The notes beneath the pieces were generated by a model. The model was not told the origin of the DNA and did no database searches. It worked only from the letters and a program-made list of their open reading frames with translations. From Calditrichia bacterium (lineage in GTDB: Bacteria > Calditrichota > Calditrichia > RBG-13-44-9 > J075), in assembly GCA_028284905.1 (NCBI GenBank), contig JANQQU010000067.1:1-55196 (forward strand): a DNA stretch of 55,196 nucleotides. Reading direction: 5' to 3'. Within the stretch, counting starts at the first letter, position 1; each line of letters begins with the position of its first letter. The position numbers were made by a program, and so were the translations under genes. Below are positions 22,676 to 33,474 of the stretch, in pieces.

Positions 22676-23461
22676 TTAGCCTTTAATGAGCCCTCTGCCA
22701 TCCCTGGAACTGGCCTCAATAAATTGAATCATATTTTCAATTTCCGGTGTATCCGGCAACTCTTCCCGAATACACTTTAATGCTTCCTGCCGGGTGTAAT
22801 TACTCCGGTAGATGATACGATATGCACGCTTGATATTCGCCAGCGCTTCCGGCTGAAACCCTTTCCGGGTCATTCCAAGATTGTTGATACCGCCGTATTG
22901 CAGCGGTTCTCCCATCGCCAGAATGAAAGGCGGCACGTCTTTCGTTACCCGAAATCCACCTCCGATAAAGCAATGTGACCCGATCTTAACAAATTGATGG
23001 ATCGCGCTTAATCCGCCGATACCGACATGGTCGCCTATTTCCACATGCCCGGCCATATTTACCGAATTAGATAAAATAACATTATTGCCAACGATGCAAT
23101 CGTGAGCGACATGGACGTAGGCCATTAGCAAGCAATCTTTACCTACGATCGTTTTTTCGGAATGACTGGTTCCCCGGTTGAGGGTTGCATACTCGCGGAT
23201 GGTGGTATTATCTCCAACTTCCAGATAGGTTTTTTCGTTGTCGTATTTCAAATCCTGCGGGGCAGTGCCTAACACTGCTCCTGTAAACACTTTTACATTT
23301 TTACCAAGACGTACACCCGAATCTACTATCACATGCGAACGAAGCTGGCAGCCATCCTGAATAATCACATCATTCTCTATTATACAATACGGACCGACTT
23401 CCACTCCGGTTCCCAGTTCTGCCTGCGGATGAACAATCGCAGTCGGGTGAACATTAGCCAA
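22676..23461 (-). CDS. lpxA: Acyl-ACP--UDP-N-acetylglucosamine O-acyltransferase
   Basis: LpxA performs the first step of lipid A synthesis, adding a hydroxyacyl chain to UDP-GlcNAc. The 261-residue protein is a left-handed beta helix built of hexapeptide repeats (VHPTAIVHPQAELGTGVEVG and on), with the catalytic His in AYVHVAHDCIVGNNVI and a C-terminal helical domain (LANIKRAYRIIYRS). The start is a TTG, with GGAGG seven bases upstream. It follows lpxC-fabZ by 40 bases and precedes rseP by 11. Confidence 0.96.
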   Translation of the reverse strand: MANVHPTAIVHPQAELGTGVEVGPYCIIENDVIIQDGCQLRSHVIVDSGVRLGKNVKVFTGAVLGTAPQDLKYDNEKTYLEVGDNTTIREYATLNRGTSHSEKTIVGKDCLLMAYVHVAHDCIVGNNVILSNSVNMAGHVEIGDHVGIGGLSAIHQFVKIGSHCFIGGGFRVTKDVPPFILAMGEPLQYGGINNLGMTRKGFQPEALANIKRAYRIIYRSNYTRQEALKCIREELPDTPEIENMIQFIEASSRDGRGLIKG

Positions 23462-23501
23462 TCTATTTCCTCCGGTTCATTTCGAAATAATCATCGGATA
23501 A

Positions 23502-24911
23502 TCAACGGCTGACAATCGCCGCCATCATTTCCGCTTCCGCTACCAACTCGCCATTTACATAAGCTTTACCTGACATTTTACAGGAAGTTGCGCGTTTTCT
23601 TAGTAATTCACACTCATAAATTAACTGTGCACCGGGCACAACCTGTTTGCGGAAACGCACTTTGTCCATTCCCATAAAAAACACCATTTTATTCTCGGTG
23701 TTAATTTCCCCGTCCAGCATCATAATCCCGCCGGTTTGCGCCAATCCCTCGACGATCAAAACGCCTGGCATAATCGGATAATCAGGGAAATGCCCGTTAA
23801 AAAATTCTTCATTACCGGTTACATTTTTCAAGCCGATAATTCGTTTGCCGGCCTCAAATTCAAGAATGCGATCCACCAATAGAAAAGGATAGCGGTGCGG
23901 CAGAATTCGCTTAATCGCATTGATATCAAAGATGACATCTTTCTTCGCGACATCCTGATATTTCCGGGTAATTTGCTGATTCTTATAATACTCGCGCAAG
24001 CGGCGGGCAAATTCGATATTACTTTTATGCCCGGGGCGAGCAGCCAATATTTGTCCTCTAATCGGTGCACCAACCAGGTACATATCTCCGAGCATGTCGA
24101 GCAGCTTATGACGGGCCGGCTCGTTACGGAAACGCAAATCACGATTATTAAGAATGCCATTATCGCCGATAAAGACTTCCCCGTCGATCTTGAGCGCATC
24201 CCGTAGCTTTGGCACATTAATTTCTTCCAGCGGCTTATCGCAAATAACCAGCGCATCGTTCAGGCTACCGCCTTTAATCAGTCCCTGGTTCAAAAGCATT
24301 TCTACTTCATGCAAAAAGCAAAATGTACGGGCCGGGGCAAAATCGCTGACAAATTCTTTTTCCAGCGAGAACAGGCCAGAATGCTGGCTTCCCAGTGCCG
24401 GATTCTGATAATCAATCATCACCGTTACCCGGAAGTCGTCCAGCGGCAACGCGACAATATCCGTTCCCAGCTTTTCGTCATTATAGGAGAGCGTATCATT
24501 CACAACGAGATACTCTTTAAGCGCTTCCTGTTCGAGAATACCAGATTCCAGCAATACTTCGACATATGGCATTGCACTGCCGTCACCGACCGGCGGTTCC
24601 CCGGCGGTTAATTCTATTAATAAATTATCGATTTCCAAGCCGGCAATTGCAGCCAATACGTGCTCTACAGTATAGATGGTGCAGCCATCCTTGTGAAGAT
24701 TGGTGCCGCGCAGGCTGTCGATGGAATCGTCACGATATACATAATCTACCAGGGCTGGCACTTCTACATTTGTTTCCAGGTCTGTCCGGGTAAAAACGAT
24801 CCCATAATTTTCCGGTGCCGGTTTAAATGTTATGGTAGAACGCTCACCGGTATGTAATCCGATACCGGCAAAGGAGACCGGCGATTTAATCGTTCTTTGT
24901 TTCTTGGTCAT
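23502..24911 (-). CDS. lpxC/fabZ: Bifunctional UDP-3-O-acyl-N-acetylglucosamine deacetylase / hydroxyacyl-ACP dehydratase
   Basis: The 469-residue protein is a natural fusion. Residues 1-300 are LpxC, the zinc-dependent committed step of lipid A synthesis, with zinc ligands in TVEHVLAAIAGL and HKLLDMLGD and the catalytic FLHEVEMLLNQG region. Residues about 320-469 are FabZ, the dehydratase of fatty-acid elongation, with LPHRYPFLLVDRI, the catalytic His in FNGHFPDYPIMPG and the catalytic Glu in VEGLAQTGG. This fusion is characteristic of Bacteroidetes and related FCB bacteria and supports that placement. GGGGAA precedes the ATG. It lies 52 bases after lpxD. Confidence 0.97.
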   Translation of the reverse strand: MTKKQRTIKSPVSFAGIGLHTGERSTITFKPAPENYGIVFTRTDLETNVEVPALVDYVYRDDSIDSLRGTNLHKDGCTIYTVEHVLAAIAGLEIDNLLIELTAGEPPVGDGSAMPYVEVLLESGILEQEALKEYLVVNDTLSYNDEKLGTDIVALPLDDFRVTVMIDYQNPALGSQHSGLFSLEKEFVSDFAPARTFCFLHEVEMLLNQGLIKGGSLNDALVICDKPLEEINVPKLRDALKIDGEVFIGDNGILNNRDLRFRNEPARHKLLDMLGDMYLVGAPIRGQILAARPGHKSNIEFARRLREYYKNQQITRKYQDVAKKDVIFDINAIKRILPHRYPFLLVDRILEFEAGKRIIGLKNVTGNEEFFNGHFPDYPIMPGVLIVEGLAQTGGIMMLDGEINTENKMVFFMGMDKVRFRKQVVPGAQLIYECELLRKRATSCKMSGKAYVNGELVAEAEMMAAIVSR

Positions 24912-24963
24912 GAATATTCCCCTGATATATATTTTGCAAAGCCTGAGTGCCTTTCACTTTGCG

Positions 24964-25995
24964 TTATTCCTCACCTAATTTTTCCAGTTTCTTCTCCAGC
25001 GCCCGTATCCGTTTTTGCATCTCCGGTAAGTTTGCCATCGCTGCTTCTATTCGTTTGGCTCTGCCGATGGGTCGGGCAGGAACACCATAAACCGTTTCTC
25101 CATCAGGAATGCTCTTGGTGATTCCGGACTTTCCGGCAATACGCACCCCATCCCCTACGGTCAAATGACCAACGATTGCGACCTGGCCTCCAACCATCAC
25201 ATTTTTCCCGATACGGCCACTGCCTGCAACACCGGCCTGACCGGCAAAAACAGAATTTTCTCCAACAACAACATTATGTGCCAGGTGTACCAGGTTATCC
25301 AGCTTTACGCCGGATTTAACAACAGTTTCCCCCATTGTTGCCCGGTCGATAGTTACGTTTGCACCAATTTCAACGTCATCTCCGATAACGACTACACCGA
25401 CTTGCGGTATTTTATGAAATTTCCCCTGGTAGGGCGCAAATCCGAATCCATCGCTGCCAATCACCGCGCCATTGTGAATAATCGCCCGGTCGCCAATCCG
25501 GCAGCGCTCACGGATGCTGACTAACGGATAAAAAAGACAGTCGTCGCCAATCTCACAATCATTCAAAATTACACAATTGGGAAAAATTTGACAACGATCG
25601 CCGATGCGTACATTCGGACCAATATAAACATTCGCACCAATTGCAGCATCTTTTCCGATGACCGCGCTTTCCTCGATAACTGCGCTGGGATGAATACCAA
25701 TCGGTAAAATACGTACTGGTTCATAATAAAGCATAAATGTCTGTAAAAAAGCAAAATAAGCATCTTTGGTAACGATGTGAGGAATTGCTGGGGGATCGCT
25801 GGTTTGGCCGTCGATTATAACGGCTGAGGCTTGAGAATTGTCCAGATAGGGACGATATTTCGAATTCGCCAGGAAAGTAATTTCTCCGTCAGCGGCTTTA
25901 TCTATTTCTGCGGTGCCGGTAATGATTAAATTGCCATCACCGACAACTTCACCACCTATTTTGTCTGCAATCTCGGCTAGCGTTAACGCCGGCAT
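24964..25995 (-). CDS. lpxD: UDP-3-O-acylglucosamine N-acyltransferase
   Basis: LpxD adds the second acyl chain in lipid A synthesis, after LpxC. The 343-residue protein has the N-terminal uridine-binding domain ([28 protein letters not shown]), a hexapeptide-repeat beta helix ([20 protein letters not shown] and on), the catalytic His in [15 protein letters not shown], and a C-terminal helix ([17 protein letters not shown]). AAGGAG precedes the ATG. It is the first gene of the lpxD-lpxC/fabZ-lpxA-rseP run, and a terminator upstream separates it from ompH. Confidence 0.96.
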   Translation of the reverse strand: MPALTLAEIADKIGGEVVGDGNLIITGTAEIDKAADGEITFLANSKYRPYLDNSQASAVIIDGQTSDPPAIPHIVTKDAYFAFLQTFMLYYEPVRILPIGIHPSAVIEESAVIGKDAAIGANVYIGPNVRIGDRCQIFPNCVILNDCEIGDDCLFYPLVSIRERCRIGDRAIIHNGAVIGSDGFGFAPYQGKFHKIPQVGVVVIGDDVEIGANVTIDRATMGETVVKSGVKLDNLVHLAHNVVVGENSVFAGQAGVAGSGRIGKNVMVGGQVAIVGHLTVGDGVRIAGKSGITKSIPDGETVYGVPARPIGRAKRIEAAMANLPEMQKRIRALEKKLEKLGEE

Positions 25996-26091
25996 ATATC
26001 AGTCTCCTTTAAAAATGACGATTTTATCGGACGGTGCACAAAATAGGGGATTTTTAAATCTTTTAAAAGAAAGTTTTTAAATAAATAAAAA

Positions 26092-26122
26092 AAGCTGGAA
26101 TGCTTAAAAAGCATTCCAGCTT
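26092..26122 (-). terminator. Terminator after ompH
   Basis: AAGCTGGAATGC (26092-26103) pairs perfectly with GCATTCCAGCTT (26111-26122) around a seven-base loop. On the minus strand T7ATTTATTT follows. It ends the tamB-bamA-ompH transcript. Confidence 0.85.
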
Positions 26123-26141
26123 AAAAAAATGGTGCAAATAT

Positions 26142-26672
26142 TTACTGAGTCTTGTTCAATTCAGTAAGAATTTTTTCGGTGATGTCATGTTCAGCTTTCG
26201 CATAGAGAACAACTCCCTGAACGGTATCAAGAATCAGGTCATATCCTTCATCCTGACCGACACGGTCAATCACGCCCTGAATTTTTTCCTGTAAAGGCTT
26301 AATCAGTTTTTGATTTTCCTGGAAGTATTCACCCTGCGGGCCCAGTTTTTCATAATAATATTTCTCAAGCTCAGCTTGTAATCTTTGTGCTTCGGATTCT
26401 TTCTGTGCTTTCTTTTCCGGGCTTAACAACAAACTCTGATTTTGAATTTCACCAACCAAAGCTTTCAGGCCATCTTCTTTCTTTTTGAATTCAGTTTCGA
26501 AGGTTGTTCTTAACTCATCCAACTCTTTTTGAACTTCCTGAGCACCGGCGTAGTCCTGAAGAATTTTGTCGGAATTAATATAACGGATTTTCATTTGACC
26601 GAAAACTGAACTGCTGCTCGCCATCAACATTACACAAGCAATCAGGAATAATACACTGCGATGAATTTTCAC
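26142..26672 (-). CDS. skp: OmpH/Skp-family periplasmic chaperone
   Basis: Skp holds unfolded outer-membrane proteins in the periplasm and delivers them to BamA. The 176-residue precursor has a signal peptide (hydrophobic residues about 7-24, then VFGQ). The mature opening MKIRYINSDKILQDYAGAQE is typical of the OmpH family, and a long charged coiled coil follows (about 45-110), giving the jellyfish-like trimer. The C-terminus is rich in hydrophobic beta residues (YDLILDTVQGVVLYAKA). The start is a GTG, with AGGAGG five bases upstream. It follows bamA by 37 bases. Confidence 0.93.
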   Translation of the reverse strand: MKIHRSVLFLIACVMLMASSSSVFGQMKIRYINSDKILQDYAGAQEVQKELDELRTTFETEFKKKEDGLKALVGEIQNQSLLLSPEKKAQKESEAQRLQAELEKYYYEKLGPQGEYFQENQKLIKPLQEKIQGVIDRVGQDEGYDLILDTVQGVVLYAKAEHDITEKILTELNKTQ

Positions 26673-26709
26673 ATCATCCTCCTAATAAATATAAAATTAA
26701 ATAAGTTGC

Positions 26710-29067
26710 TTAGAACTGGCCGAATTTAAAGTGAATCTTCCACTTCCCTTCAGACACACCAATGTTTTCCGGTGCAGTTGCATCATCCGGCACGTTATCA
26801 AATCCGTAACCGAAATCCACCCCAATAATACCGAGCAACGGCATAAAGAGGCGAGCACCAAAACCAAGCGATCTTCTCATGTCATAAAGGCTGGCTTCGC
26901 CAAAAGATTCCCAGACATTACCAGCTTCCATAAAGAATAATCCAAAGATCGTCGGGTTCGGTGCAATTGGGAAGCGGAGCTCCGCAGTAAATCGGGCCAT
27001 TGCGTTTCCACCTTGACGAGGTCCCACACGCCCGTCATCGTACCCGCGTAATGATTCCGAAAATCCAAGTCCGGAACCACCCATAAAGTATAATTCATTC
27101 GGGTTGATATAGTTCCCTTCACGAAACCCTGCAATGCCACCCAGTTTGTTTTCCACAAACAGGATAAAGCCATATTTTGCAGGCACATACCATTCCATGG
27201 TAAAATCTGTTTTTACAAAGTCTTCATTCCCTTGCAACGGTCCCCCGGCAAACTTGGTGCGCAGGTTAAATACTGAACCGGCAGTCGGGAATTCGGGTCT
27301 GTTCCGGCTGTCACGACGCATAATCTGGGTTAAACTCACCTGAGTGGTGGTAAACTCAGAAACACCGCCGAAACGGAACTGGAACGCTTCCCGAATATTA
27401 AAGATCTGGTTTTCCGCTACCCGGAAAATCCAGTCCCCGCGGAAGAAAGTATCCGGCCAGCGCAGGCGGCGACCCAACTGAATGGTACCACCACGCTCCC
27501 GGCCTTCCCAGGGACGGAAAGAGCCGCGAAAGCGGGTATCGAACATGGAGAAACCGGTCAGCGTCGGGCTGCCGAACGTCCAGGGTTCGATGAAACTTAA
27601 AGAGAAATTGCGATAAAAGCGGCCGAAGTCTGCCTGAAAGCTGAGGCGCTGGCCATCACCGCCGGATAGCGGTCGCTTTAATGAAAAGTTTGTTAGTGAA
27701 AAACCGATACTGCCGATAAATCCATCCCGCTGACTGTAACCGGCACTGAGGTTAGCGGTATCTGTAGAGCGTTCTTCAATCAACACTTCCAGATTCACAT
27801 GCTTGTCATCATTGGGCAGCAGTTTCACATCCGGAACCACATTGGAGAAATAGTTCAAGACCCAGACATCGCGCACACTACGTTCCAGCTTGGCGCGATT
27901 AAAAGTATCTCCGGGATAAATCTTGAATTCCCGGCGAACTACTTTCTCGTTCGTTTTTGTATTTCCGGTAATATTAACTTCCTTAATGCGCACCACGTGA
28001 CCTTCATTGATCTTCAGGCGAATATCAACGGTGTCCACACCAACCGGTACTTCCTGCGGCAGGATGTTCGCAAAAAGGTAGCCCTGGTTATAATAGAGGT
28101 TCTGAATATTTTCCCGGATACTCTTCTCAAAATCTTCCTGGTTATATATATCACCCTTGTCGAAGAGCAATTGGGTTTTGAGAATGTCGTCATGAAAAAT
28201 TGTGTTTCCTTCGAAGGAGACATCGCCGAAATAATACTGGCGGCCTTCATCAATATAAACATCAATAAAGAGTTCGCGCTTATCCGGACTGTAGTAGATA
28301 GAATCGCGGACGATTTCCGCATCCCGGAAACCTTCCTTGCGGCAGTAGTTGATGAGGTTCTGCTTATCTTCTTCGTATTTTTCGCGGTTGAAATCCGCAC
28401 CACGCCACCAGCGTTTTTCCTTGATTTCCTTGAAAGACTTTTTTAATCCTTTCGGATCGAGAAGGTTGCTGCCCAATACCTGAATCTGCTTGATCTGTAC
28501 TTTTTTGCCTTCATTAATGTTAAAATTGGCAATCAGGCGATTATCGGTATTGCCGATGGTTGTATCGATGTTCACTTCTGCGAGCAGATAACCTTCATCG
28601 CGATATTTACGAATCAGGGCGCGCTTCGCCTTATATATAGTGAAGGGGGTAAATACCATTCCCTTGTAGAAGCCGACTTCCTTGTTAACATCTTTTTCTT
28701 TTAATTTATCGTTACCTGTCACCGTCCAGGTTTCCAGACGAGGATATTCTTCCACTTTGATCAACAGGTCGATTGATTCCCCGCTTTGCCGCTCGGCCAA
28801 AACCTGCACATCGGAAAAGATGTTGAGCTGCCAAAGATTACGAATTGATCGCTGAATATGATCGGCGGAGATATGTGCACCGCGAAAGAGGCCGCTATTC
28901 AATAATATGAGGCTACTATCAGCTAATACATTACCTTCAATACGTATTTGGGTTACTTTAAAATATTGGGGAGCCTGAGACTGGGCAGAGAGAGAAAAGG
29001 ACCCTGCGATTAAGAAAAAAACTAAACTGACTAGAAAACGAATCTTGATATTACTCTTGGACCACAT
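26710..29067 (-). CDS. bamA: Outer-membrane protein assembly factor BamA
   Basis: BamA is the core of the machine that inserts beta-barrel proteins into the outer membrane. I chose the ATG at 29067, with AAGG six bases upstream. A TTG two codons earlier is less likely. The 785-residue precursor has a signal peptide (hydrophobic about residues 10-28). Five POTRA repeats follow (for example KVTQIRIEGNVLADSSL, then repeats up to about 420), and a C-terminal 16-strand barrel with the conserved GGSGLGFSESLRGYDDGRVG region before the last strands and the terminal Phe of HFKFGQF. It lies between tamB and ompH in the minus-strand envelope run. Confidence 0.96.
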   Translation of the reverse strand: MWSKSNIKIRFLVSLVFFLIAGSFSLSAQSQAPQYFKVTQIRIEGNVLADSSLILLNSGLFRGAHISADHIQRSIRNLWQLNIFSDVQVLAERQSGESIDLLIKVEEYPRLETWTVTGNDKLKEKDVNKEVGFYKGMVFTPFTIYKAKRALIRKYRDEGYLLAEVNIDTTIGNTDNRLIANFNINEGKKVQIKQIQVLGSNLLDPKGLKKSFKEIKEKRWWRGADFNREKYEEDKQNLINYCRKEGFRDAEIVRDSIYYSPDKRELFIDVYIDEGRQYYFGDVSFEGNTIFHDDILKTQLLFDKGDIYNQEDFEKSIRENIQNLYYNQGYLFANILPQEVPVGVDTVDIRLKINEGHVVRIKEVNITGNTKTNEKVVRREFKIYPGDTFNRAKLERSVRDVWVLNYFSNVVPDVKLLPNDDKHVNLEVLIEERSTDTANLSAGYSQRDGFIGSIGFSLTNFSLKRPLSGGDGQRLSFQADFGRFYRNFSLSFIEPWTFGSPTLTGFSMFDTRFRGSFRPWEGRERGGTIQLGRRLRWPDTFFRGDWIFRVAENQIFNIREAFQFRFGGVSEFTTTQVSLTQIMRRDSRNRPEFPTAGSVFNLRTKFAGGPLQGNEDFVKTDFTMEWYVPAKYGFILFVENKLGGIAGFREGNYINPNELYFMGGSGLGFSESLRGYDDGRVGPRQGGNAMARFTAELRFPIAPNPTIFGLFFMEAGNVWESFGEASLYDMRRSLGFGARLFMPLLGIIGVDFGYGFDNVPDDATAPENIGVSEGKWKIHFKFGQF

Positions 29068-29139
29068 ACTCAACCTTAAACTTTATCTGAAATTACTGAA
29101 CAGCTCGCTAAAGTAAATCCTGAAAGCTTTTTTTGCAAA

Positions 29140-32100
29140 TCAAAAATTAAACGAGTGTCTTAGCCGAATCCGGAAGTCGCTGGGAATATTCTCATAGTAG
29201 GGATCAAACTGAAAGCGGCTGTATTCCATTTCCAGCAACCAGTTATAGAGCAAGCGATACTCCAGACCCCAGGTATGATTCATTCCCAATTTAGTATTAT
29301 CCTCGATTTCCGTGACCAATTCACCTTTGTAAACCAACTGTCCGGTATAAGTCAAATAAACATCTTTCAATAAATACTTACCCAACGACAATTCCGAACT
29401 TTGTAATAATGCTAACGCCGGATCAATATTATTGTTCAATTTTGTGTTCAAAAAAGTAGTTGCGCTGTTTTGCCATTGAAAGTTAAGGTTAAACAAATTT
29501 GAGGTAAGGCTAGAACGAACACGGACATAGTCCAGTCTTAATCGCCGTTCCAATTGCCGCTCGATCGGGCGAAACAAGGGGCGCAGGAAGAAGTTTTCCG
29601 TCATTTTCAGACCAACTTCTCCCGCCTTGGTCTGGAGGTTTTTGAAGCTATAGCCGAGGTGCGCCAGCACGTCTTCCTGGGTTTCCCCGACCATATCATC
29701 GCGGGTTTCCAGTTTAAAACGGAAGTCTTCCCAGCGTCCTTTGGAGACTTCCTTACCGGTAATCGGATCGATAACATAGAGCTTCAGATAAACATCCAAT
29801 GGGAAGCCGGAATTCTCGTTATCACTGGCGGCGAGTGCTTCATTTGTCGCGCTGGTTTCGTTCACGATATCATAAGAAATGATATTACTAAAATCCGTTC
29901 GAACGGTGGTATAAGCAGTGCCATAAACTTCCGGATAGATCTCGTAGTTATTAAAAATCGCCCCAAAACGTTCTACCCGGAACTTCACGTCCAGGTATTC
30001 CACTCTTCCGCGGGATGAGAAAACTTCTCCCCCAACCCGGAAATAATCGCGATACAAGCTGGAGTCTGCGCGGGCAAAAGTCGTGCTGTCCGTTGAGGGA
30101 GGATCGACCAGAAAACGGCCAAAGAAATCCATACCCGGTGAGGAGTTATCGATGTTCAGATCCATAAACACCTCACCGACATACCCGGGAATATTGACAA
30201 AATAGCGATTGTTGTTACCGGGACGCACCGCGACATCCCAGAACATATTCATCAGGAATTCCAGTACCCTGTCCTCTTCATCGTAGGCGAATTCGCCGTC
30301 ATTATCATACATCCCGATAAAGGGAAAGGTCACCCGGCAATCGTACATCACCAGTTTTCCCCGGGCCACAGCAGAAGTTGGCGGTCCGGCAAAATAGAAT
30401 TTCTCATCGGGGGTTTTTCCGTAAGCCGCAAAAAAGCCGTATTCCCCTTCCTCCATCAGGCCGTAAAGGGAAAGTGGAATGCCCGAGGACAGCGTTTCCA
30501 GGGTTAGGACGCCAAAGTCGATCCCAAAGTCCTGTAGGCGCCAGGGTGTCAGCAAGGTATCTTCCACGGTCACTTGACGCTCGTTGGCGATTCGGGCCCA
30601 GTTGCCGTCTACCAGTCCTTCGATATAATTAATTTTGAAAAAGCCGGTGGAATCATCCAAAACGGCATCTGCGCGCAATCCGGTTACCCGGGGAATAGTA
30701 TTCTCGAAACCAATTGAACCATCGAGAATGTTCAGACGGGCCTGATCAAAATAGAAATTATTACGGGAGCCTTTCAGGCGCGCAAACAAACTGCCGGTAC
30801 ATTCCGGATCGATAAAAAATGGCTGAAAACGAGGAATTTCTGCCAGAATATTGCCGGTAACATTCAAGGAAAAGTCAATGGGGCCGGTTTCGTCGATACT
30901 CAGGAAGCCGTTGCCTTCGACCGTATAGTCTTCTTCGCTCATATAAACGAAGCGGCGTATCTTCGCGAGATGGTCTTTCAGCACCCAAAAGTCGCCATCT
31001 GCCGTCAGCGAGTCTTCGAAGGTCATATAAGCGGTATGAAAGGGGTTATCGCGGAAGCGCCCGTCGCGTATCTCCCCGGATCCGTACACCAATGGTTCAT
31101 CCATAGTTCCGCGGGCGATCAGGGTATAATCAAGGCGACCGTTGACAACGTCCGGGTCGCGAAAAATTGTTTCCGCCAGAAAATTACTTTCGATCTCACT
31201 GCCGGCCGCTTTAATATTGATGGAATCGGATTGCAGATTCCAGTTAAATGAAGCCGTCATGACGGAATCTCCATTGAGGCGTAACCAAAGATCTTCAAAT
31301 TCCAGGTATTGATCCTTCAGGCTGCCGGAAATATGAGCATCGTAATAGCCGACCTGGTTAACAATCAGATCCGCCCCCTGCAGGTCAAAATCGATATCCG
31401 GATTGCCGACCGTCCCATCAATCTTCATCGTACCGAGCAGTTTTCCCTCCTGAACAATATTTGAAAGTCCGGGACTATTCTCCAGATAATTCTCTAAAGC
31501 AAAATGCGCTATATTAATGTTGCCATGAAACGGATCATCAGCTTCAGCGCCGACAAACAGATCGCCGGAAAGCATATTGGGCACTTCAATCTGGGTGGAA
31601 AAACCGCCGGTGGAGAAGGCGACATCAAAGCGTCCTTCCGTTTGGCGGGGATAGGTATTCGCGGTAAAATTTCCCCGAAAGCGCTGGTCATCCAAAAAGA
31701 TATTGCGGATATGTGTAGACATTACCAGTTTGGTATCCTGAATATCGTCCTGGGAAACAATTTTCATTTTCGTAGAAAGATTGTCGTAAGGACCGGCAAA
31801 ATAAAAATTGGCAAATCGATCGTCCATTAGCTTTGAGAGTATTGGATTTCGGGTAAACTTCTTCACCGGAAAATCCTTTACATTCATATACTGAAAATCG
31901 GCGTCGCTGAAGACATTTTCGATGACGCCTTTAACAGAAAATGCATCGTCAATTTCTTCGGTGTACAATTCATAGCTGAAAAGCTGATCGTCCAGCGTAT
32001 AAGGCCCGATTGCGCGCACCAATACCGTATCTTCACTAATTGCCCGGCTTTCAAATTCCCCTCTAAAAAGCTTGGTAGTATAGTCGCCATTAAATGTGGT

Positions 32101-33474
32101 AGAAAGCTCGATGCGCCCTTCGTTTAAGCGATTAAGAAGGGAGAAATAACCTTTCGGCACATCGATATCAGATTCCATGTCCAAATCGATCTGATGGGTG
32201 ACAAAATCGATCGTTCCATTTCCGACGGTGCGAAAATCAAAGAAATAAGCGACATATTCGGGGAAAGTAAGCAGCTTGGAGGCGGTATTATAAACCAGCT
32301 CCACCCGGTTACGGTTAAACGGCACCACTGCATAAAGTAAATTCGGGCTGGTCATGGTAGCGACAATATCGAGATTTTTGAACGGCCCGCGAATCGTCGC
32401 GCTTCCCTTTAGCTTTCCTTCATAGAGATATTCAAAAATATCATGTGATTTATAAAGGTTCCGGGCGGTGTAGTTGCGAAAAGTGAACAGCCAATCCGCT
32501 TCCGGTTGAAAGATATTCGGTATTTGCCCTTCAAAATTTCCATCACCATCCTCCACGTTACATTCAAATGGCAGGATATTGATTGTATGCCGGTCGAACT
32601 CGAAGGTAAACTCCGGCGCGTGAACGGACTGATCATATATCGATGTCCGGAAATCATTGACAACGATACCGCCGCTAAACGACAGGCTATCTTCCCGGAA
32701 ACTGTTGCTGTTCAGAAAAACTTTCCCCTGCAGGCTGGCATTTTCGATTTGCCAGAAATCAAACGGCCAGAAAGGCCAGTTGGAGTTAATGATACATTCC
32801 TGCAAGTCCAATGTTGCCAGCCAGGATTTTTCGGCAAAATCTACCGCACCTTCCAGCTTAAGCGCAGAATTTTCTGTTCCGAGAAATTTTCCGGAAAGGT
32901 CCAGGTCTACAGAGTTGCTGTTTGCCCGGTAATTGACCCGGCCATCCAGGTTGCTGAGCAGCGGAAAGCGGCGGTTCTGCTGCATTTGCAAATCGATGCT
33001 GCCATCGACGATCATCACGTGATCAATTTGCGGTGCGCGCTGCAGATTGGTAATAATTTCTTCAAATACCTGCTCCAGGGAGATGCCGCGATCATCCTTA
33101 ATTTCTATCTGATCGGAATAGAACAAGGTTAAATTGGGAGAAACGATTTGAACGGATTCCACCAGTTTTATCGGCCGGGGACCATGAGTCAGTACTTTCA
33201 GGGGATAGAGCCCAAAGCGAATTTCTTCCAGCTCCAGGGAGAAGGTTTTTTTCGGATCGGTCGTGCGCACCCCATAAAAGGAGACAGAGTTTAGCCCAAT
33301 GGAAAAGTCGTTAATTAAAAACGAATCTCCAAGATAAGGCTGAAGCTCCTTTACGAGCACGCCATTCACTTCATCTTTCAGCGGTGTAAAATTCCAGAGC
33401 AAGTAGCCCAGAATAAACACAGAAAGTGAAATGAACGAGACATAAAAATGCCAACTTCTTCGTTTTTTAACCAT
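29140..33474 (-). CDS. tamB: TamB-like translocation and assembly module protein
   Basis: TamB-like (AsmA/DUF490 superfamily) proteins bridge the two membranes with a long hydrophobic beta groove. They take part in phospholipid transport and in outer-membrane protein assembly. The 1444-residue protein has one N-terminal membrane anchor (about 10-27, FYVSFISLSVFILGYLLW), then over 1000 residues of beta-rich repeats. The C-terminal TamB domain (about 1180-1444) has ETRDDMVGETQEDVLAHLGY and the terminal beta-signal ending in Phe. Its place 72 bases upstream of bamA is a known arrangement in Bacteroidetes and relatives. No strong ribosome site precedes the ATG at 33474. Confidence 0.88.
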   Translation of the reverse strand: MVKKRRSWHFYVSFISLSVFILGYLLWNFTPLKDEVNGVLVKELQPYLGDSFLINDFSIGLNSVSFYGVRTTDPKKTFSLELEEIRFGLYPLKVLTHGPRPIKLVESVQIVSPNLTLFYSDQIEIKDDRGISLEQVFEEIITNLQRAPQIDHVMIVDGSIDLQMQQNRRFPLLSNLDGRVNYRANSNSVDLDLSGKFLGTENSALKLEGAVDFAEKSWLATLDLQECIINSNWPFWPFDFWQIENASLQGKVFLNSNSFREDSLSFSGGIVVNDFRTSIYDQSVHAPEFTFEFDRHTINILPFECNVEDGDGNFEGQIPNIFQPEADWLFTFRNYTARNLYKSHDIFEYLYEGKLKGSATIRGPFKNLDIVATMTSPNLLYAVVPFNRNRVELVYNTASKLLTFPEYVAYFFDFRTVGNGTIDFVTHQIDLDMESDIDVPKGYFSLLNRLNEGRIELSTTFNGDYTTKLFRGEFESRAISEDTVLVRAIGPYTLDDQLFSYELYTEEIDDAFSVKGVIENVFSDADFQYMNVKDFPVKKFTRNPILSKLMDDRFANFYFAGPYDNLSTKMKIVSQDDIQDTKLVMSTHIRNIFLDDQRFRGNFTANTYPRQTEGRFDVAFSTGGFSTQIEVPNMLSGDLFVGAEADDPFHGNINIAHFALENYLENSPGLSNIVQEGKLLGTMKIDGTVGNPDIDFDLQGADLIVNQVGYYDAHISGSLKDQYLEFEDLWLRLNGDSVMTASFNWNLQSDSINIKAAGSEIESNFLAETIFRDPDVVNGRLDYTLIARGTMDEPLVYGSGEIRDGRFRDNPFHTAYMTFEDSLTADGDFWVLKDHLAKIRRFVYMSEEDYTVEGNGFLSIDETGPIDFSLNVTGNILAEIPRFQPFFIDPECTGSLFARLKGSRNNFYFDQARLNILDGSIGFENTIPRVTGLRADAVLDDSTGFFKINYIEGLVDGNWARIANERQVTVEDTLLTPWRLQDFGIDFGVLTLETLSSGIPLSLYGLMEEGEYGFFAAYGKTPDEKFYFAGPPTSAVARGKLVMYDCRVTFPFIGMYDNDGEFAYDEEDRVLEFLMNMFWDVAVRPGNNNRYFVNIPGYVGEVFMDLNIDNSSPGMDFFGRFLVDPPSTDSTTFARADSSLYRDYFRVGGEVFSSRGRVEYLDVKFRVERFGAIFNNYEIYPEVYGTAYTTVRTDFSNIISYDIVNETSATNEALAASDNENSGFPLDVYLKLYVIDPITGKEVSKGRWEDFRFKLETRDDMVGETQEDVLAHLGYSFKNLQTKAGEVGLKMTENFFLRPLFRPIERQLERRLRLDYVRVRSSLTSNLFNLNFQWQNSATTFLNTKLNNNIDPALALLQSSELSLGKYLLKDVYLTYTGQLVYKGELVTEIEDNTKLGMNHTWGLEYRLLYNWLLEMEYSRFQFDPYYENIPSDFRIRLRHSFNF